This document shows, in pieces, positions 45,916-59,250 of a DNA stretch of 64,000 nucleotides. The position numbers and the translations under genes were made by a program. Source of the stretch: Lates calcarifer (taxonomy: Eukaryota; Chordata; Actinopteri; Centropomidae); contig NC_066851.1 in assembly GCF_001640805.2 (NCBI RefSeq), forward strand, positions 4,452,196 to 4,516,195. The letters are read 5' to 3'. The number at the start of each line of letters is the position of its first letter. Within the stretch, counting starts at the first letter, position 1. The notes under the pieces were generated by a model that saw only the letters and a list, made by a program, of their open reading frames with translations, was not told where the DNA came from and searched no databases.

Positions 45916-48326
45916 TTACATTGTTAATTATCAATGTTGTTTTTCACTCCAACTCCCAAATTATGAATAATTCTCCTGAGCTTGTCACTACAAACATTTT
46001 CTTGCACTTAACACATAGTCATTAGATCAATTGTTAATATCAAAATTTTGATTGCAACTTTGAGATTGCTTTGAAAATGTATTTTAAATGTGCTCGATGA
46101 GAACAAACCAATATTCAACAGCACCTGAAACTTCAATTTGCCCAATAATAGTTTGCAAGAGGAGTTGTACTTATTCCAGACAAGTCAGCTTCACAATGAA
46201 CTAAAAATATAGTTCATAGTTATTAAATAACGATGTGTCCTGAGGTCACTTTCTCATCACGCAGCTTTCCCAAACCACTGAGAATGACAGTGACTATACT
46301 GTTATTATCCCCCTGAGAAGGGATGAACAGGGGCCAAATGGAGTAATGCTCCTGGTGAGGGACACAGTGAGGAGGTCAGGTCATTCAGTGGGGACAGTAA
46401 TGGCCGCTTTGTGCCTTGCCCTGTCAATGACAGTGATGATTATGAGTAGGCCCTCAAGCCACATGAATCGCCAACAAAGTCGTGGATGACACTGTCACTT
46501 GACCTGGGTCTTAGGTGGATCAGAGCAGACGAACACAAGGCAGGATAAATGACCTGCTCACCTTTCACAGGAGGTGTAAAAAAACATTCATTCTCACCGT
46601 GGTAGTTATACACCTTTTTTCTCTGCTTGGCTGTTCCTGTTGAAACTAACACAACAGGTCTTTTACTGGGCATAAAACAGGCCTGTTTGAACCCAAAGAA
46701 AATAAGTATATCAATGTAATAAATGATAAAAAATAAAATCTTCATTAATATGACCAATAACTGTGATTTAGTGAGGCAAAATTTAAAAAAATCATTAAAA
46801 AAATGATAAACGTCAAGTTTTTCATTACATCAAACCCCATTTTGAGACTGTCACCAGCATTTTTTTTTCAGCAGTAGCTATTCAGTGTATTTTATTTTTG
46901 CAATTGTCTCTTTATGTAGTAATTTTGTCACTGGTGGAGTCTGCCGTTCCCACACAGGATTCAGTTTGCAGAGTTAGTTAAACACTGTGGGCTTTTTAAA
47001 TGGTATTATCATCATTAGATACAGATTAGATACTATATATTTTTTTTCTCACATAAGACTAATATTTCCTTTCTGAATGGAGACAGTCCTTATCATGAGT
47101 TCTTATTTTCCTAAAGTTATTCACTGCTTGTTTTGAACCCAGAGACACCTGAGTTATCTCAGCAACATTAGCACACAGGACAAACAGGAGGAGAGTGACT
47201 TACATATCTGAACACTATGTAGGGTACGCATGAATCATGCTTTGTGGTAATGAGTCCATCATTGCCCTTGTTGCTGCTGTGCAGCAGTATCTAAGAGCAG
47301 ACAGCCTGCCTTGCGCCATTGTTGTCCTCGATGGCATGATGTGAAGCATTGTGTGGAAAATTGCCTGCACTGTGGCTGAGGGGAATGTATTGTCATGATG
47401 TATGCTTCTACAAAAGACTGAAAATGGGATTCAGCGTTGTTGACAATGTAAAGAATGGTTTATACAGTCATGTGTACTGTGTGGGAGTGCTGTGTGAGAG
47501 AGAAACTTATCTGACAGATATCTGAATGCACCAGCTGAAAACGTCTCACATGAAATTTCATCCTTCTGCTCCTCCAGAGAGGAGCACTTCAGCAGGATTC
47601 CTGAGGAATACCTCACCTTCCTGTTAAACATAGTCAGGGTTGATTTCATTTCTACTTCCGAAGCTTTGTCTCTTTGTTTTGATGCATCCGCACATATTTT
47701 GGATGTGTTACATTGCATATTGCTCAGTTCAGACTAACCAAATCACAGTTATTCATGAGAGTGGAAACAAAATATATCCCATTGCTATTTATCAGTTACA
47801 TTTCTTTCAGGGACTTTAATTTTGTTAGTCTGAGCTTCCCAAAGCTTATCAGTCACTTTATTTTTAACCTCAAAATGAGCAATTATGTAAATCTGGAAAA
47901 TAATAGCCATAGAAAGTGCTGTTGTTTCTTTGCTTGGATGATTAGTGTAACCAGGCTTTCTTTATGGATGCAAGCAAATTAATCATGATTTTCACTTCAT
48001 TTTTCAACAGTTCACAGACTGTTGACAGCAGTGATAGCTAAATATGTCAGAGTTGATAATGTGAACATCAGGACCTGTCTGCACACTTGTCACACAAAAC
48101 TGTTGTTTTACTGGTAATTAATGTATGGAAATGTGTTTACCAGGTAAGATGTCTATGTCTTTGCAGTATACATTAGGTGTGATTCATCTCCCATTCCAAC
48201 ATGGCTGCCTAATTTTGATGGTGGTAACAGCATAAACTGTCTCTGAACTGATACTATTCCCTGGAAATTTAAATTTGCAGTATGAGTTGTTGGCTGCAGA
48301 ACAAATTGAGTATTGAAGACATGAAG
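45916..48326. other. Non-coding stretch; possible conserved block at 46230-46520
   Basis: 46230-46520 is a complex non-repetitive stretch (TGAGGTCACTTTCTCATCAC, CCTGTCAATGACAGTGATGA) of the kind seen in conserved non-coding DNA; 47250-47400 is similar. The remaining sequence is AT-rich with no domain-bearing frame. Confidence 0.3.
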
Positions 48327-48770
48327 TGTCACAGTGGGGGCCAGGGACACAGGAAATAGACCCAAATGCAGACACAGGGATGAGGCTTGAATACTTCAGT
48401 GATTTATTCACATGGAAGAAACCAGGATTAACTGAGTGATGAGGCAGGAGAGGGAAATAATCCAGAATCCAGAAAAACACAAAAAGGGTTCAAAACTCAA
48501 GTGACACCAGAAACTTTTGAGACAGGTAATCACATAACACAAGACAACTCAATACTCTGACAAACAGAGGAGGGAGAAAGACAAGTGAACTAAGTAAAGT
48601 TTATTTGTATAGCACTTCTTAAGACAGAGCAGTCACTAAGTGCTTTACAGACAAGACTATATGTAAACCAGGACTAACTGACTACTGCAACACACGTGAC
48701 ACTGAAAACAAGTGTGAAATGTACGTACACAGGAAATAAAACCACAATAGACACAAGAGGGAAGTGTTTT
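48327..48770 (+). repeat. TGTCAC-ended interspersed repeat with embedded LINE tail
   Basis: Begins TGTCACAGTGGGGGCCAGGG and ATAGACCCAAATGCAGACAC, the typical start of a common fish repeat. It continues with purine-rich ACAGAGGAGGGAGAAAGACA, and beyond the LINE tail at 48591-48656 with ACACACGTGACACTGAAAAC, which also belongs to that consensus. It is related, in opposite orientation, to 15281-15623. Class not known to me; the right boundary is approximate. Confidence 0.6.
48591..48656 (-). mobile_element. LINE 3' tail
   Basis: On the minus strand: CTGTAAAGCACTTAGTGACT then AGAAGTGCTATACAAATAAA and CTTTACTTA. This is the 3' terminus of a fish CR1/L2-like element including the start of its ACTT-type microsatellite end. 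Only the tail is present. Confidence 0.75.
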
Positions 48771-49115
48771 CAAAATAAAAAAGAAAATGAGAGTCACATG
48801 GGGATGTGTTATGATAATGAAGGTCTTTATTATGACAGAGTGCTATTTATCATTGTCCTTTCAGTAACAGTAAAAAAAATGGAAATATTGTAATAGTAAC
48901 TAATGAGTAGAAACATATTTTGCAGTAATGTCAAAATAAATAAAAATAAAATTCAATCATATTTTCAGTTATTAAACAATAATTCAGTCAACACGTAATA
49001 AGTAAGCCAGTAATTTACTTTTTGGTTGGCAGCTCTCTGACTGATGAGTCATGAATCGTAAGATCATTACTATAGTTCTTTATAGAGATTAACAAATGTT
49101 TCACTTTCCAATAAG
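48771..49115. other. AT-rich spacer, nothing recognised
   Basis: A-rich low complexity at 48770-48790 and 48925-48955; no gene or repeat. Confidence 0.45.
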
Positions 49116-49137
49116 CTAACCCTAACCCTAACCCTAA
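49116..49137. repeat. Interstitial telomere-like (CTAACC)n tract
   Basis: CTAACCCTAACCCTAACCCT then AA: three and a half perfect units of the vertebrate telomere repeat (CCCTAA strand). It is too short to be a chromosome end and is flanked by ordinary unique DNA. Confidence 0.9.
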
Positions 49138-50790
49138 TGAAAAACTGACAGTGACTATCTTAAATTCCACACAAGAGGCTTTCTGTTATCAATTTGTAGT
49201 CTCTGAGCCAAAACTGAGATAACCCTGATGATGTCATAGTGACATCAAATTGTTGTCCCCCAGAGCTACATAAGAACTTATATAACTGTTTTCACAGGCT
49301 GAATAGTATGTCTTGTATGATAACTACACTTGTTGCGATAAATCACTGGAAAGGCAATTATAAATGTTAATAAGTTAATAATATATTGTAAATCTATCAG
49401 ACTTTAAAATGTAAATGTTAACATGTTGTTAATGTATTTTGGTCCAGATGCTGATCAGCACTTTTCTAGCTGTTGAAATGGTTTATTGGTCTGATGAACT
49501 ACAGGGCTGTGAAGAAAAAGCAAGTGTCTGGTCAGAGGAGGGTAAACGAAGCCATAGAGATTTTTCACAACCTGCCAACCCAAAATGTTTTATTAATGCC
49601 TTTATAACTGATCTATAAAGCTTTAATAAATTGCTAATTGTTAACAATAATTACAACTTTTAAGGCCTTTATACAATTACAACTACAGATTTTTTTTCAG
49701 TGTTACTGAAAGTGACAGTGACTTATATGACATGACTGCTTTTATATAAAAGTCTTGCCTAGTGAAGCATAAGAAATGAAAGAGGTCAGTCAGGTTTTAT
49801 TTGGACAATAGGAACTTGAGAGAGAATGGGAGAGACATGGGATCTAATGGTCCTGCAGTGTCTGCAGCCAGGCTTGTAGAAACATTTAAAACTGCAGAGA
49901 CAACACCTCTCTCATCCGAGACAAAAACTCGATTACAGTAAATGCCAAAATTCCTCAAATAATAATGATTCATATTCTAACCTTAACACAAATTCATGAA
50001 GATAATTGCACTTGCAGTCTGCAGAGTGGCCTGTTAATCAAGTAATTTCTCGATTAAGGGCTTAATCACTGCAGTATAAACAAACATATCACAGTTCTCC
50101 ACCACAGTCAGTGTTCACTCTTTGACTTATTCATTTTTAGAAAGAAATATTTAATTTTGTAAAAGGCTCATACACATAACAAAGAAATAATTCTCTGGGA
50201 GATTACATCATTTTACTCCTGAGACAGCTCTTCAATAGACTATCTTTCAATTTTGGGCAGTTCTTGACAAAACCCTCTGTGCTCTGTTTAATGAATTATT
50301 CTCTCTACATGCAAGACGAGTGTTTGATATAATTTTGTTACACATTGGTGAGACTGTCCTTGGTACAAATAAGAGTCCCCCAGTTGCCATGATAAGTCAG
50401 ATGATGTTGTTTGGTAACTCAAATTGATTAAACATTCAGTCTTTATCAAATGAGACAGATGAGCAATATCAATGAGCAAATTGGCTTGTTGATTAAACAC
50501 CAAAACTGAAATCATACAGAGAAGCTTTCGATAGTTGCTGTGAGGCCTTTTAACTAATGACTCATCCTGTGTTTGCCAGGTGGAAAGTACTTCTCAACAA
50601 GAATAGCAAACAGATGTTCAGTGGCATGAAGAATTGGTGCTGCAGTTAAATTGAAATGAGCTTTTACTTTGTTTAAATGCACTTTAATTCTGCATTGCTA
50701 GCAGCTGAGAAAACATTATATTAAAATGGCGAAGAGAAGCAACTGCTAATGGAAACAAATTTGTACTGTTGACTCACTGTGCGTATATTG
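49138..50790. other. AT-rich non-coding stretch, nothing recognised
   Basis: No frame with a domain, no repeat family recognised. Confidence 0.45.
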
Positions 50791-51720
50791 ATTTGCATGC
50801 ACCCTTGGGTCTCTTTTATTCCTCCTTGGTTTTTCATTAGAGTTAGTGGAAGGCAGCTGAGGCCCCTCCTGCATCAAGGCTTCCTCACTGTTGGTTTTCA
50901 AGGCCTGAGATACAGCTTCAGTCACAAAGCCTCCCAGACACGAGGCTGGACCGCAGGCCGAGACTGTCCCCAGTGCAAGGTTTGAAAGCTAGGGAGACGA
51001 GGGGAGGGTCAGGACAGCGTGCAAGCAGGATATCTAGAAAGGTGTAGTGTTTCCCTCCAGCCAGCATAGCCCAGCCCAGCAGGGAGTTCTGATAGCCTGT
51101 CCAACATTAGTGACCTCATCTCCACCTCAAAGTAATGAAACGGCTGAATGTTGGATCCGCTCAAGGGAAAAACGTCTATATGACTGAGATGAAAAAGGAC
51201 GGAGGAGGGACTTTTTTGAAGTGTGGCAAACAACCTCCATCTGTGTTCTCCTCCTCTACCTGTGAAGGTATAAGATGGCCAAGTGTTCCTGCTGTTCTTC
51301 TCTGCTCGTCTGTCACAGCAGAAAACTCTCTGTCCACAGCGTCTGATGATGAAAGCATCATGAAGTGAGATAATAGTGTACCTCCCTGTGTAGCTCCCTG
51401 GGTGTATAGTAATTGTTGCAGCATTATAATGGAACATGTGTCTGGTAAGGGGGACATTTTCAAAGACCCTAATGTCATCATTACTTCCTGCTGAGGTTAC
51501 CTCTGTGTCTCCTCGGGGTCTGCTTGTATCCTGTCAGGCTCACGTCAGTGGCATGTTAGGTTCCTCCTACAGTGGAGTCACTCTGCTGGTCTCTCCTTTG
51601 GTGTCTTTGCAGGGGATGGAAATAGACACTGGGTGGCTCAGTGAGAACAGAGAAGTTCAACTGTTGGTATTTTTACTGAGAAATGTAAAAGGGCCAGTGG
51701 ATGCTGTCTAAATCAAAGAC
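50791..51720. other. GC-richer block with several chance frames
   Basis: Locally higher GC and longer open frames: 142 codons on the minus strand (51009-51437), 77 on the plus (51135-51368), 91 on the plus (51436-51711). None shows a domain, a signal peptide or a good start, and overlapping frames on both strands are open at once, as happens by chance in GC-richer DNA. An old exon cannot be excluded. Confidence 0.25.
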
Positions 51721-52024
51721 ATAAATATAACCAAGAGGACTCTCAAAAGTAAAGTTAACATATATTCTAAATAAAACTGGGAAAAAAATGAATTGGCTTA
51801 TAAAACAAAACACAATCGAGACAGCATTGCTGTACCTAGTGTGTCTAACAACATAAATTTATATTATGTTATTAGTTCTAAAATCTAATGCCCCAGTAGA
51901 TTTACAAGTGCCTCTGTAATACTAGTTTTTTGGGTTAATACAATGTGGATTTCAGTCCCCAAATTGCATGAGAGGGATTGGTGGTGCTGGACTGGGAGCC
52001 ACCAATCAGGATATTATCCTCTGT
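51721..52024. other. AT-rich spacer, nothing recognised
   Basis: No repeat or frame of note. Confidence 0.45.
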
Positions 52025-52085
52025 ATTGTCCAAATGAAATTTCATGGAAATCTATCCAATAATTCTGACAGACATTGACATCACA
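52025..52085 (+). repeat. Short fragment of the 43427-type repeat
   Basis: AAATTTCATGGAAATCTATC and CAATAATTCTGACAGACATT correspond to 'AAATTTCATGGCAATCCATC-CAATAGTTGTTGAGACATTT' of the repeat family at 43427-43665. Short and diverged. Confidence 0.45.
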
Positions 52086-55000
52086 AGAGCCACACCTTGG
52101 AGTGGCTTTAACCTTAAGTTGAGTAATATTTAAGCATGGGAGTTTATTCATGACCTCTGGGTACAGAATGTGTAACAATCATAGCTCAATGGTCCACTTG
52201 CTAGCTTTTTGGTGCTCTCAGCTGCCAGATTCTATTGACTGAAATAATATTACTATGCTCTTGAAACTATATTCTGAGACAGGGCACTTAGTCAACATAG
52301 GGCTTGAAGAATAGGTAATACACATCACCTTAAGGGGCTTATCATTTCTGTTGACATTATGATATAGTAGTGCCTGTTCCCAAACATTTAGTCAAATCAC
52401 CCCAAATACACAGTGAACCTGGGGCCTTTGCAGCCCCTCAAGGTCTGTGGCCTCAGGGCAGTTGCCCTTTTTGGGTTCTAATGGTTAACTTGGACATTAA
52501 AAGAAAGAGGAACTGATTTTTCTCCACTGTAATTAGAACAGTTATTTTGTACATGAAATAGAGGAACATCTTCTGTCTGTACAAGCACTTTGTGTTTCAT
52601 GCTAATGAGAAACATTTTTGTATTCTGTCAAGCTATTGACTCCTTGTCCACTCTTATTAACTAGGGTGGATATTGTAACAATTTGTTATGCATATAATTA
52701 AACTTTTATGTGAGTTTTATTGTTCCACTAAAGTTTTATAGTTTAATTATGACTTTACTGCATCTCATTTGCAACCCAACCTTCCTTTACCAGGCAGTAA
52801 AGCTTGGATTGATCTGCTCAAAATGACCTCTTCAGGTGCATATCCACGCATGTAAGCAGCTATTTGTATTCTTTCTATAAGTTCCACTAAATATAGACAT
52901 GAGTAATATCTTAGGAAATGCATCATCCTACCTAACTGTTTAGAACATAGGGAAAACCATCCAAGTTTAACTGTGTATTTTAAATAACAGAATCAGGTGC
53001 TGAAAATGTGATTCTGGCAAAGGAGGGTCCACTGCTGCCTCAATAATGTATTATTAGCCAGCTTTAAGCATGTTAATGCCTCTGAATAATTCAGAATTGG
53101 CAGAATCTATGAAGCAAGGGGAATAACAAATACAAGGTCTGCCAGCACCCACCTTCACCAACAAACAGCACTCATCTAAACCCCACACCCTTGAGACCTC
53201 CACACATACGCACATACAAATGCACCGAGTGCTGAAGAACCCTTCGCCTCCACTCATGTGCTCATGTCCGGCGTCTGACAGAATTGAACAAGGTCAGGTC
53301 AGTCAAGGCTAGCACTCCATCTCTGTGGGAGAGCCTCTGCTCATGAAAATTTAAATGCCGGTCCCATGTAGTGACTATGATCTGATGTAATTTGTACAGC
53401 CATGACCGGGCTAGAATAAACAGTGATTGATGGGCAGGCTACCGGTGGAATCACCTTCTTTATATTCTTTTAATTAAGGTGTCAGGGGAGTGCAGTCTGG
53501 ATGACTGAAGGGCAGCTGGCTCTACGTTAATGCATTGATCTTTAAAGAGGCGATGGAGGTGGAAAATATCAAGAATTAAAACCTAAACCTTTCGAGTGAC
53601 TACATCACATTTTATTTTAAAAAAAAATCACACCTCCAACATCATTTCATGCATTATCTGCCAGGGACCCACACTGACAGAATGTAGTAAAGGTTTATAT
53701 ATCTAGGCATTGGCAATGTTATATAAATATAAAACCTTCATAGTTTAAAAATTCATGGTTTTTGGGAACAGGACATTTAATCTTTAATGGTGGTCTATTG
53801 GGGCTAGTGCTTTTTGGCCAGCAGGGAATTTTTCTTTCACAGTATTTTTGCTGGGACAAACTGGCAATCGACAAATTGGCATCAAGGCTGAGTGGCAACT
53901 AAGATATCCAGCTCTCTTAATATATCCATGGCTGGTGCTCAGTGTCCGCATGAACATGCATATCTTGTGATATACTGTATGCCAAAAGGAAAAGTGGTGA
54001 TAAATGATTAAATGTAACTATATGTATATATGCACATTTTTATATTTGTATTCACCATTTAAAATCTTTGTCTAAGAACTCATTGATGTATTCAGATCTA
54101 TTTTTGACGCATCTGATAACCTTTTACCTGTCAGTTAGTGTATGGGCTCCACAGTCTACAACTGGGAACGATAACAAAGGAGCTACTCCCCATAGAGCTG
54201 TGTTCACAGATTTAAATTCTTAGCATGTGGTTGTTTGACATGCTGGTGGTCTCAGTTTTACCCTGACTGACACTGTAACATGCAGGATTCCTCGCACAGC
54301 TCATCCCACACAACACTGCTCATCCCTCTCACTCGCTGCCAGCCTCCCCATGCAAAACAAAAGAGAAAAATGTTCAGCCACTGACAGGCAGACATAACTG
54401 GAGAAGGAACAGAATACTTTTCTGGGGTTTGTGGTGGGTGGTTTGAGATTCTGAGGAACTCTGAGAAATAGAGTAAAAACCTTTATTGAGTTGCCCTTGT
54501 GTCAAAACATCTTTTCCTTGTGCTCCTAAAGGGGAAACTGCCTTCGTACCTTGTTTAGAATCAAAAGGGAGGAGAATGACAACGACTGGATGCAGAACTA
54601 TGTCGAGAATTTGCAGCTGATGTTGTAGAATATTACTATGACTTGATATTAATTGAAAGAATGATTCATTCCTTTATCAGGTCAACTCTTTTTTCCACTT
54701 TCACTTCCTCACTTTTACTTTTTTGTTTTCCATAAAGATTATATTTTACGGGACATTACAATCTATGTCAAGAACTTTGGGTTATGAGATGATAAAGTTT
54801 AGGATTAATTCAAACTGGCAGTGCAGGTGCTCACCTTCAGCTTTCTTCTGCAAAACATATTACGCAGTCAACTGATGGCTCTATTTACAACAGTTAAAGC
54901 TTTGGGGAGACTTTTGTACTTCTGTTTACTTTGATTACAGACTTTTCTCTTTTTGAGCACATGTTGTTGAAACAGATGCAGAAACAGATCAGTCCAAACA

Positions 55001-57180
55001 CAGAAAATTGCATTGTGTGTTATTAAGATGATGTATGGAAAAGTAGTCCCCAGATGAATTGAATGATTATCTCCACCATGACTCACATTTGCAATGAACT
55101 GTCTTGCAGTAGTCCATGTCACATTTCAAGCTTACACTGTACTTAGCATAATATAAAAAAAATATCCATCAAACTTATTATGACAACATACAGCCACACA
55201 CACAACGTCTGCTGTAGAGAGCAGCTCAGATGTAATTTAGATTTATGAATTTGATGATAAATCAAATATATGTTGTATGCAAATGCATGGAATCCTAGGA
55301 TAAGTTAGGAAAATGTGCTTCTTTCATCAGTTTTGATACTGTCTCTAATCTTGATCAGTGATGGCTGAGACTTATCCTTTGGCATTTTAATACAGAAACC
55401 CACACCAAGTTATTTTGTAGCAGGTAAATCAACACAAGCAGAATGTGGATTTTTTTTTTTTTTTTAAGCTTAACACAGGTGTTTGTCACACAGCGCATAT
55501 CATCAACTGGATCTAAATTATTGCACAATTACAATTTCCAACTACGTGCAATTTAGTTTCATGTTCTTTTTTTCTGTGTGGGCTCTATAAATTGCATTTC
55601 TTGTGCTGTCTTTTTAAAACACAAAAAAGCTGAACTGCAGAGTCAGGTGACAGTTTCTTTCGATGTCTTTCACAAACACATACTTATTTGATCCATTCTT
55701 AATATAAATATATGAATTATAGCTACTGTAAACTTATTTGTATGAAGCAGTAAATGTCACCATGCTCTAAATGGCTCTTAACATGAATCGCCACCATGAC
55801 ATTGCATTATTTGCATGTATCCAAAAACCTATTGATAACTCTACTTCAGTCTTGCAAACTGTTGTCTAGTTTCTTTGTGAACAACCATAAAAAGGCATGT
55901 GTCACAAACTGCGGCAAAACTCTGATATATTATATATTCTGAATGTGCAGTGTACACATCCAAAGAATGCTCCTACAATCTGAATAATATCGGCATATCC
56001 CATGAGTCAATTGGAAAATGCTAAAGTCAGAATAAGGCAAAATCCAGTTTATCTGAATATAACATGCTGTTTAGATGACCCTTATCAAATTTAAAATATT
56101 GCCATATTTGGTATAATATTAGTGTGCATGTTAATGGATGTGTACTTTTCCTCAACTCCACTACATCAATACATTTGAAAATGACTTGGACAAAAGGAAA
56201 GTTTTTAAGGTTTCAGCTGGATTTAAGACTTGGGTCTTTCACTGCAGCTTTGTGGTGCTGAGCAGCTTATTATGTAGCCTACTACGTTAAGTAGATGATA
56301 GCCCAAACACTGTTAATTTGCCACTATGTCATAGTTCCCCATGCTAAAAAAAAATCTCACTCGTGGTTATTAATGTGGCTCTACACTTGTACAGTTCATC
56401 TCTGAAAATATCATATGTCTTTAATGTGGCCAATTAGTTTGGGTTCAGTGGATACTAAGTGTGCCCTCCATCTCAGCTGGTAAACAGACAGCTCACTGGC
56501 TGTTTACATGCAGAGACAATTCAGTTTTTAACCTGGTCACTCAAGAGAAGTGGATTTTCTGTCAGTACTTGTAAATGTCATATCTGAGTACAGTTCCTGT
56601 GTGGCTCTGAAACCTGCTTTACCTCCACAATAAACAGAGCAGAGGTGCATGAAAAAAGGCCCTCTTCAATCTGTGGTTAGGGTTATTTTGTAAAGTGACT
56701 TATTCATGGCAAAAGCATTGCGGACGCAGGTATTAAATGCAAATGTAAACACCGTCATCCGGATTTAACCAGATTAGACCAAATTGTAGCTTCCGTATGG
56801 CCAACAGGCAGGTAATCACTGAGTCTCATCCTTTCCTTTGAAATGTAAATTTTACAAGCCAAATAAAACTCATCAGTCTTTTAGGATATTATTTTTACTG
56901 TTAAGGACATCTCTCGGTATTACACAAAGTATTATGCTAATTAATATTTTGGTGTTATGCTTCAGACTCATCTAATCTAATCACTGATCATAAAAAGTAA
57001 AACCGAACAAGTCTCATCTTGGGTTTCTCAGGTTGTCAGCTCTGGCTTTGTTCTTCTATATTTGGACATGTTATGATCATTTATAACTCTCGATGCCTAA
57101 AAATGACATGTCACACACTTCATTACCATGAAGACTAATGGATTCTGATATTGTGACTCTTTTCAAAGGCAAAATCATTA
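52086..57180. other. Long AT-rich non-coding stretch, nothing firmly recognised
   Basis: Simple features only: T run at 55450-55467 and A runs near 53619-53628. No domain in any frame (for example 54868-55122 minus). The piece 53790-53960 vaguely recalls a fish repeat, but I cannot support it. Confidence 0.4.
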
Positions 57181-58660
57181 GGATTTTTTATTTTTTGTAA
57201 GTGGCACTACAAAGTTCTGTCATTCCGAATTCTTGACTTGGATCCAGCTGGAAATAGCTGCAGATGATGCTGCGTGATATCCCCACCTTGGATAAGCACT
57301 TGGCTTGCGTCTTGGATTGAAATGGACCACAATAAGGCCAAAAGGCAGTATTAAGATAAGGCCCTGCCTGCTGGTGATAAATGAAGTATTCAGAGTGTCC
57401 TGCTTTGTTCTTTATTTCCCTTGTTCCACCTGCCAGAATCAAGCAGAATCTGCTTCAAAAGTCAGTCGTTTGAAAAGGTAAGTGTTGCTGGACCTATCCA
57501 GGCTGTCATGCAGCTTTTTTTCCCCCTCTTTTCAGGAGACATATCAAAACAATGTGGCATTTCAAAATGCTACATATTTGACTGGTGCTGTCTCCTGAAC
57601 ATATGCACTGTCTCAGACTAACAAAGACGCTGCTGTCTCCTTATTTTTATCTGGTTATTTATAGGCAACACTGGTCGGTATGGGCGAACAGACATTGCTA
57701 TCAGATTGAACTGAAAAACTGCAATGCATTCATAGGGACAGTAAGGACAGAGAGAAAATACATAAGTAAACCAAGATTGTCTTGTTTCACTTTGTGTTTT
57801 TTTTTTTTACTTTTTGTAAAACTTGGTTTTTAAAGCTGAGAAGAAAATCGAGTCCAGTCCAGCCCCAAACAAACAAATCAATTAAATGCCTGTAGTGAAG
57901 CAGATCTCAGGACAGTGGGTGAGTTTGGCTGCTCCTGATATATGAGCTTTGGCAAAAGATGACATGTGACTTACATTTTTTTCCATTGATATATGTACAA
58001 ATCAATTATTTGCCTTTAAGTCACAATTTATCTTGCAGTGGGGGGCATTGCAGTGGATGAGCTCTATAATCCACTGGTAAGAAAATGTGCTCATCTATGT
58101 GTAATTACTGTATGTGTGTGTTATGTGAGGCACATTCTAATTCTCAGACTTGTGTGCTGCTGAAACTCCAAACATTTCACTGTGATGCTGTCTTGGAAGT
58201 GAGTACTGTCAGTGTGTCAGTATTGCCTATAGCAGTAGTTTGATAGTCCAACAATCCCAACTGCTTTTTGTGCTATCCAAAATCATTTACAGTCTGTACT
58301 GGACTACTTTCCAACGCTTAATTAAAAAAGAGCAGAGGATGGTCTGGCTAGCCCAATTATAAGTTATAAGGTACTATCCTTTTAAGGAGGAAGGATCATT
58401 CCTGACCTTGGAAATGGTAGTTTGACAAGGTTCACTTATTAGCATTTTTTTCCAAAAACTAGGAAGTGGACCTTGAACAGCAACCGGCAAATACATACAG
58501 GAATATATACCATTTTTTTGTGTGTGTTTTAAATTCTGTTATGAACTCCTCACTGGTTTGTCAAGATACAAAGATTACCATGAACTTATGAACTCCTTGT
58601 ACACAGTTTATATTTGATTTTCTTTTAGCAAATGTGACATTTTTTGGTCATGTCAAAGGA
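57181..58660. other. Non-coding stretch; complex patch at 57200-57480
   Basis: 57200-57480 has balanced, non-repetitive sequence that could be conserved non-coding DNA. The 84-codon minus frame within it (57188-57442) has no domain. A T run lies at 57798-57809. Confidence 0.3.
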
Positions 58661-59250
58661 GGACTAAATGCTGACTGACAGCCTGCGATTTTCAGAGATT
58701 AATAGGAGAGACAGAAATACAAGAGAAGTCATGCGTCACTTAGAAATGCCAAAGGCAATTCTTTTATGATTGTTATGGAGAGACGATGAAATCCTTTGCA
58801 ATGGACTGTGCTCTATAGTAAGTGAAGCCTTTATGGGAGAACTGAGGCACATAATGAAATCTGCCAATGGAACAGCTCACAAGAGCAATCAAATATTTCA
58901 TTTATTGTCATTGGCACCATTCATTAAAGTCATTGAAATGCTTCATGTTATTAATTCATGATTTCCCTCATGGTGTTAGGTTGGCTATCTACAATAACAT
59001 GTCAGAGTGGATATTAACACATGCGTAATGACCTGTGAGCAAAGCAACACTTTCCTCCTGTGAGAGCCATACATGACCAATACAGACGATCCTTTGTGAC
59101 AGGGGCCTCAGCTCTGTGCAGGCCTTGTTAAAACATTAATGGGAGCCTGGTGGGGTCACCTTGAGATCTCTGCTCCACGTGTGCCTGCACAAATCGGACT
59201 CCTTGTGGGATTGCATTAACATCACTTTTTCATCACGCAGGTTCACGAAC
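58661..59250. other. Non-repetitive block, strongest candidate conserved non-coding element
   Basis: 58661-58980 and 59030-59250 are free of simple repeats and transposon words. They are dense in motif-like cores (TTTTATGATTGTTATGGAGA; ATCAAATATTTCATTTATTG; TTATTAATTCATGATTTCCC; AAACATTAATGGGAGCC). The texture is that of vertebrate developmental enhancers. The 63-codon plus frame (58770-58961) shows no domain. No conservation data were available, so this is inference. Confidence 0.3.

Noticed and set aside
51009..51437. 142-codon minus-strand frame as a gene
   Set aside because: Opposite-strand frames over the same bases are also open, as expected in locally GC-richer DNA; no domain seen.
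53790..53960. Possible fish repeat (CTATTGGGGCTAGTGC...)
   Set aside because: Only a vague resemblance to a remembered consensus; not enough to report.
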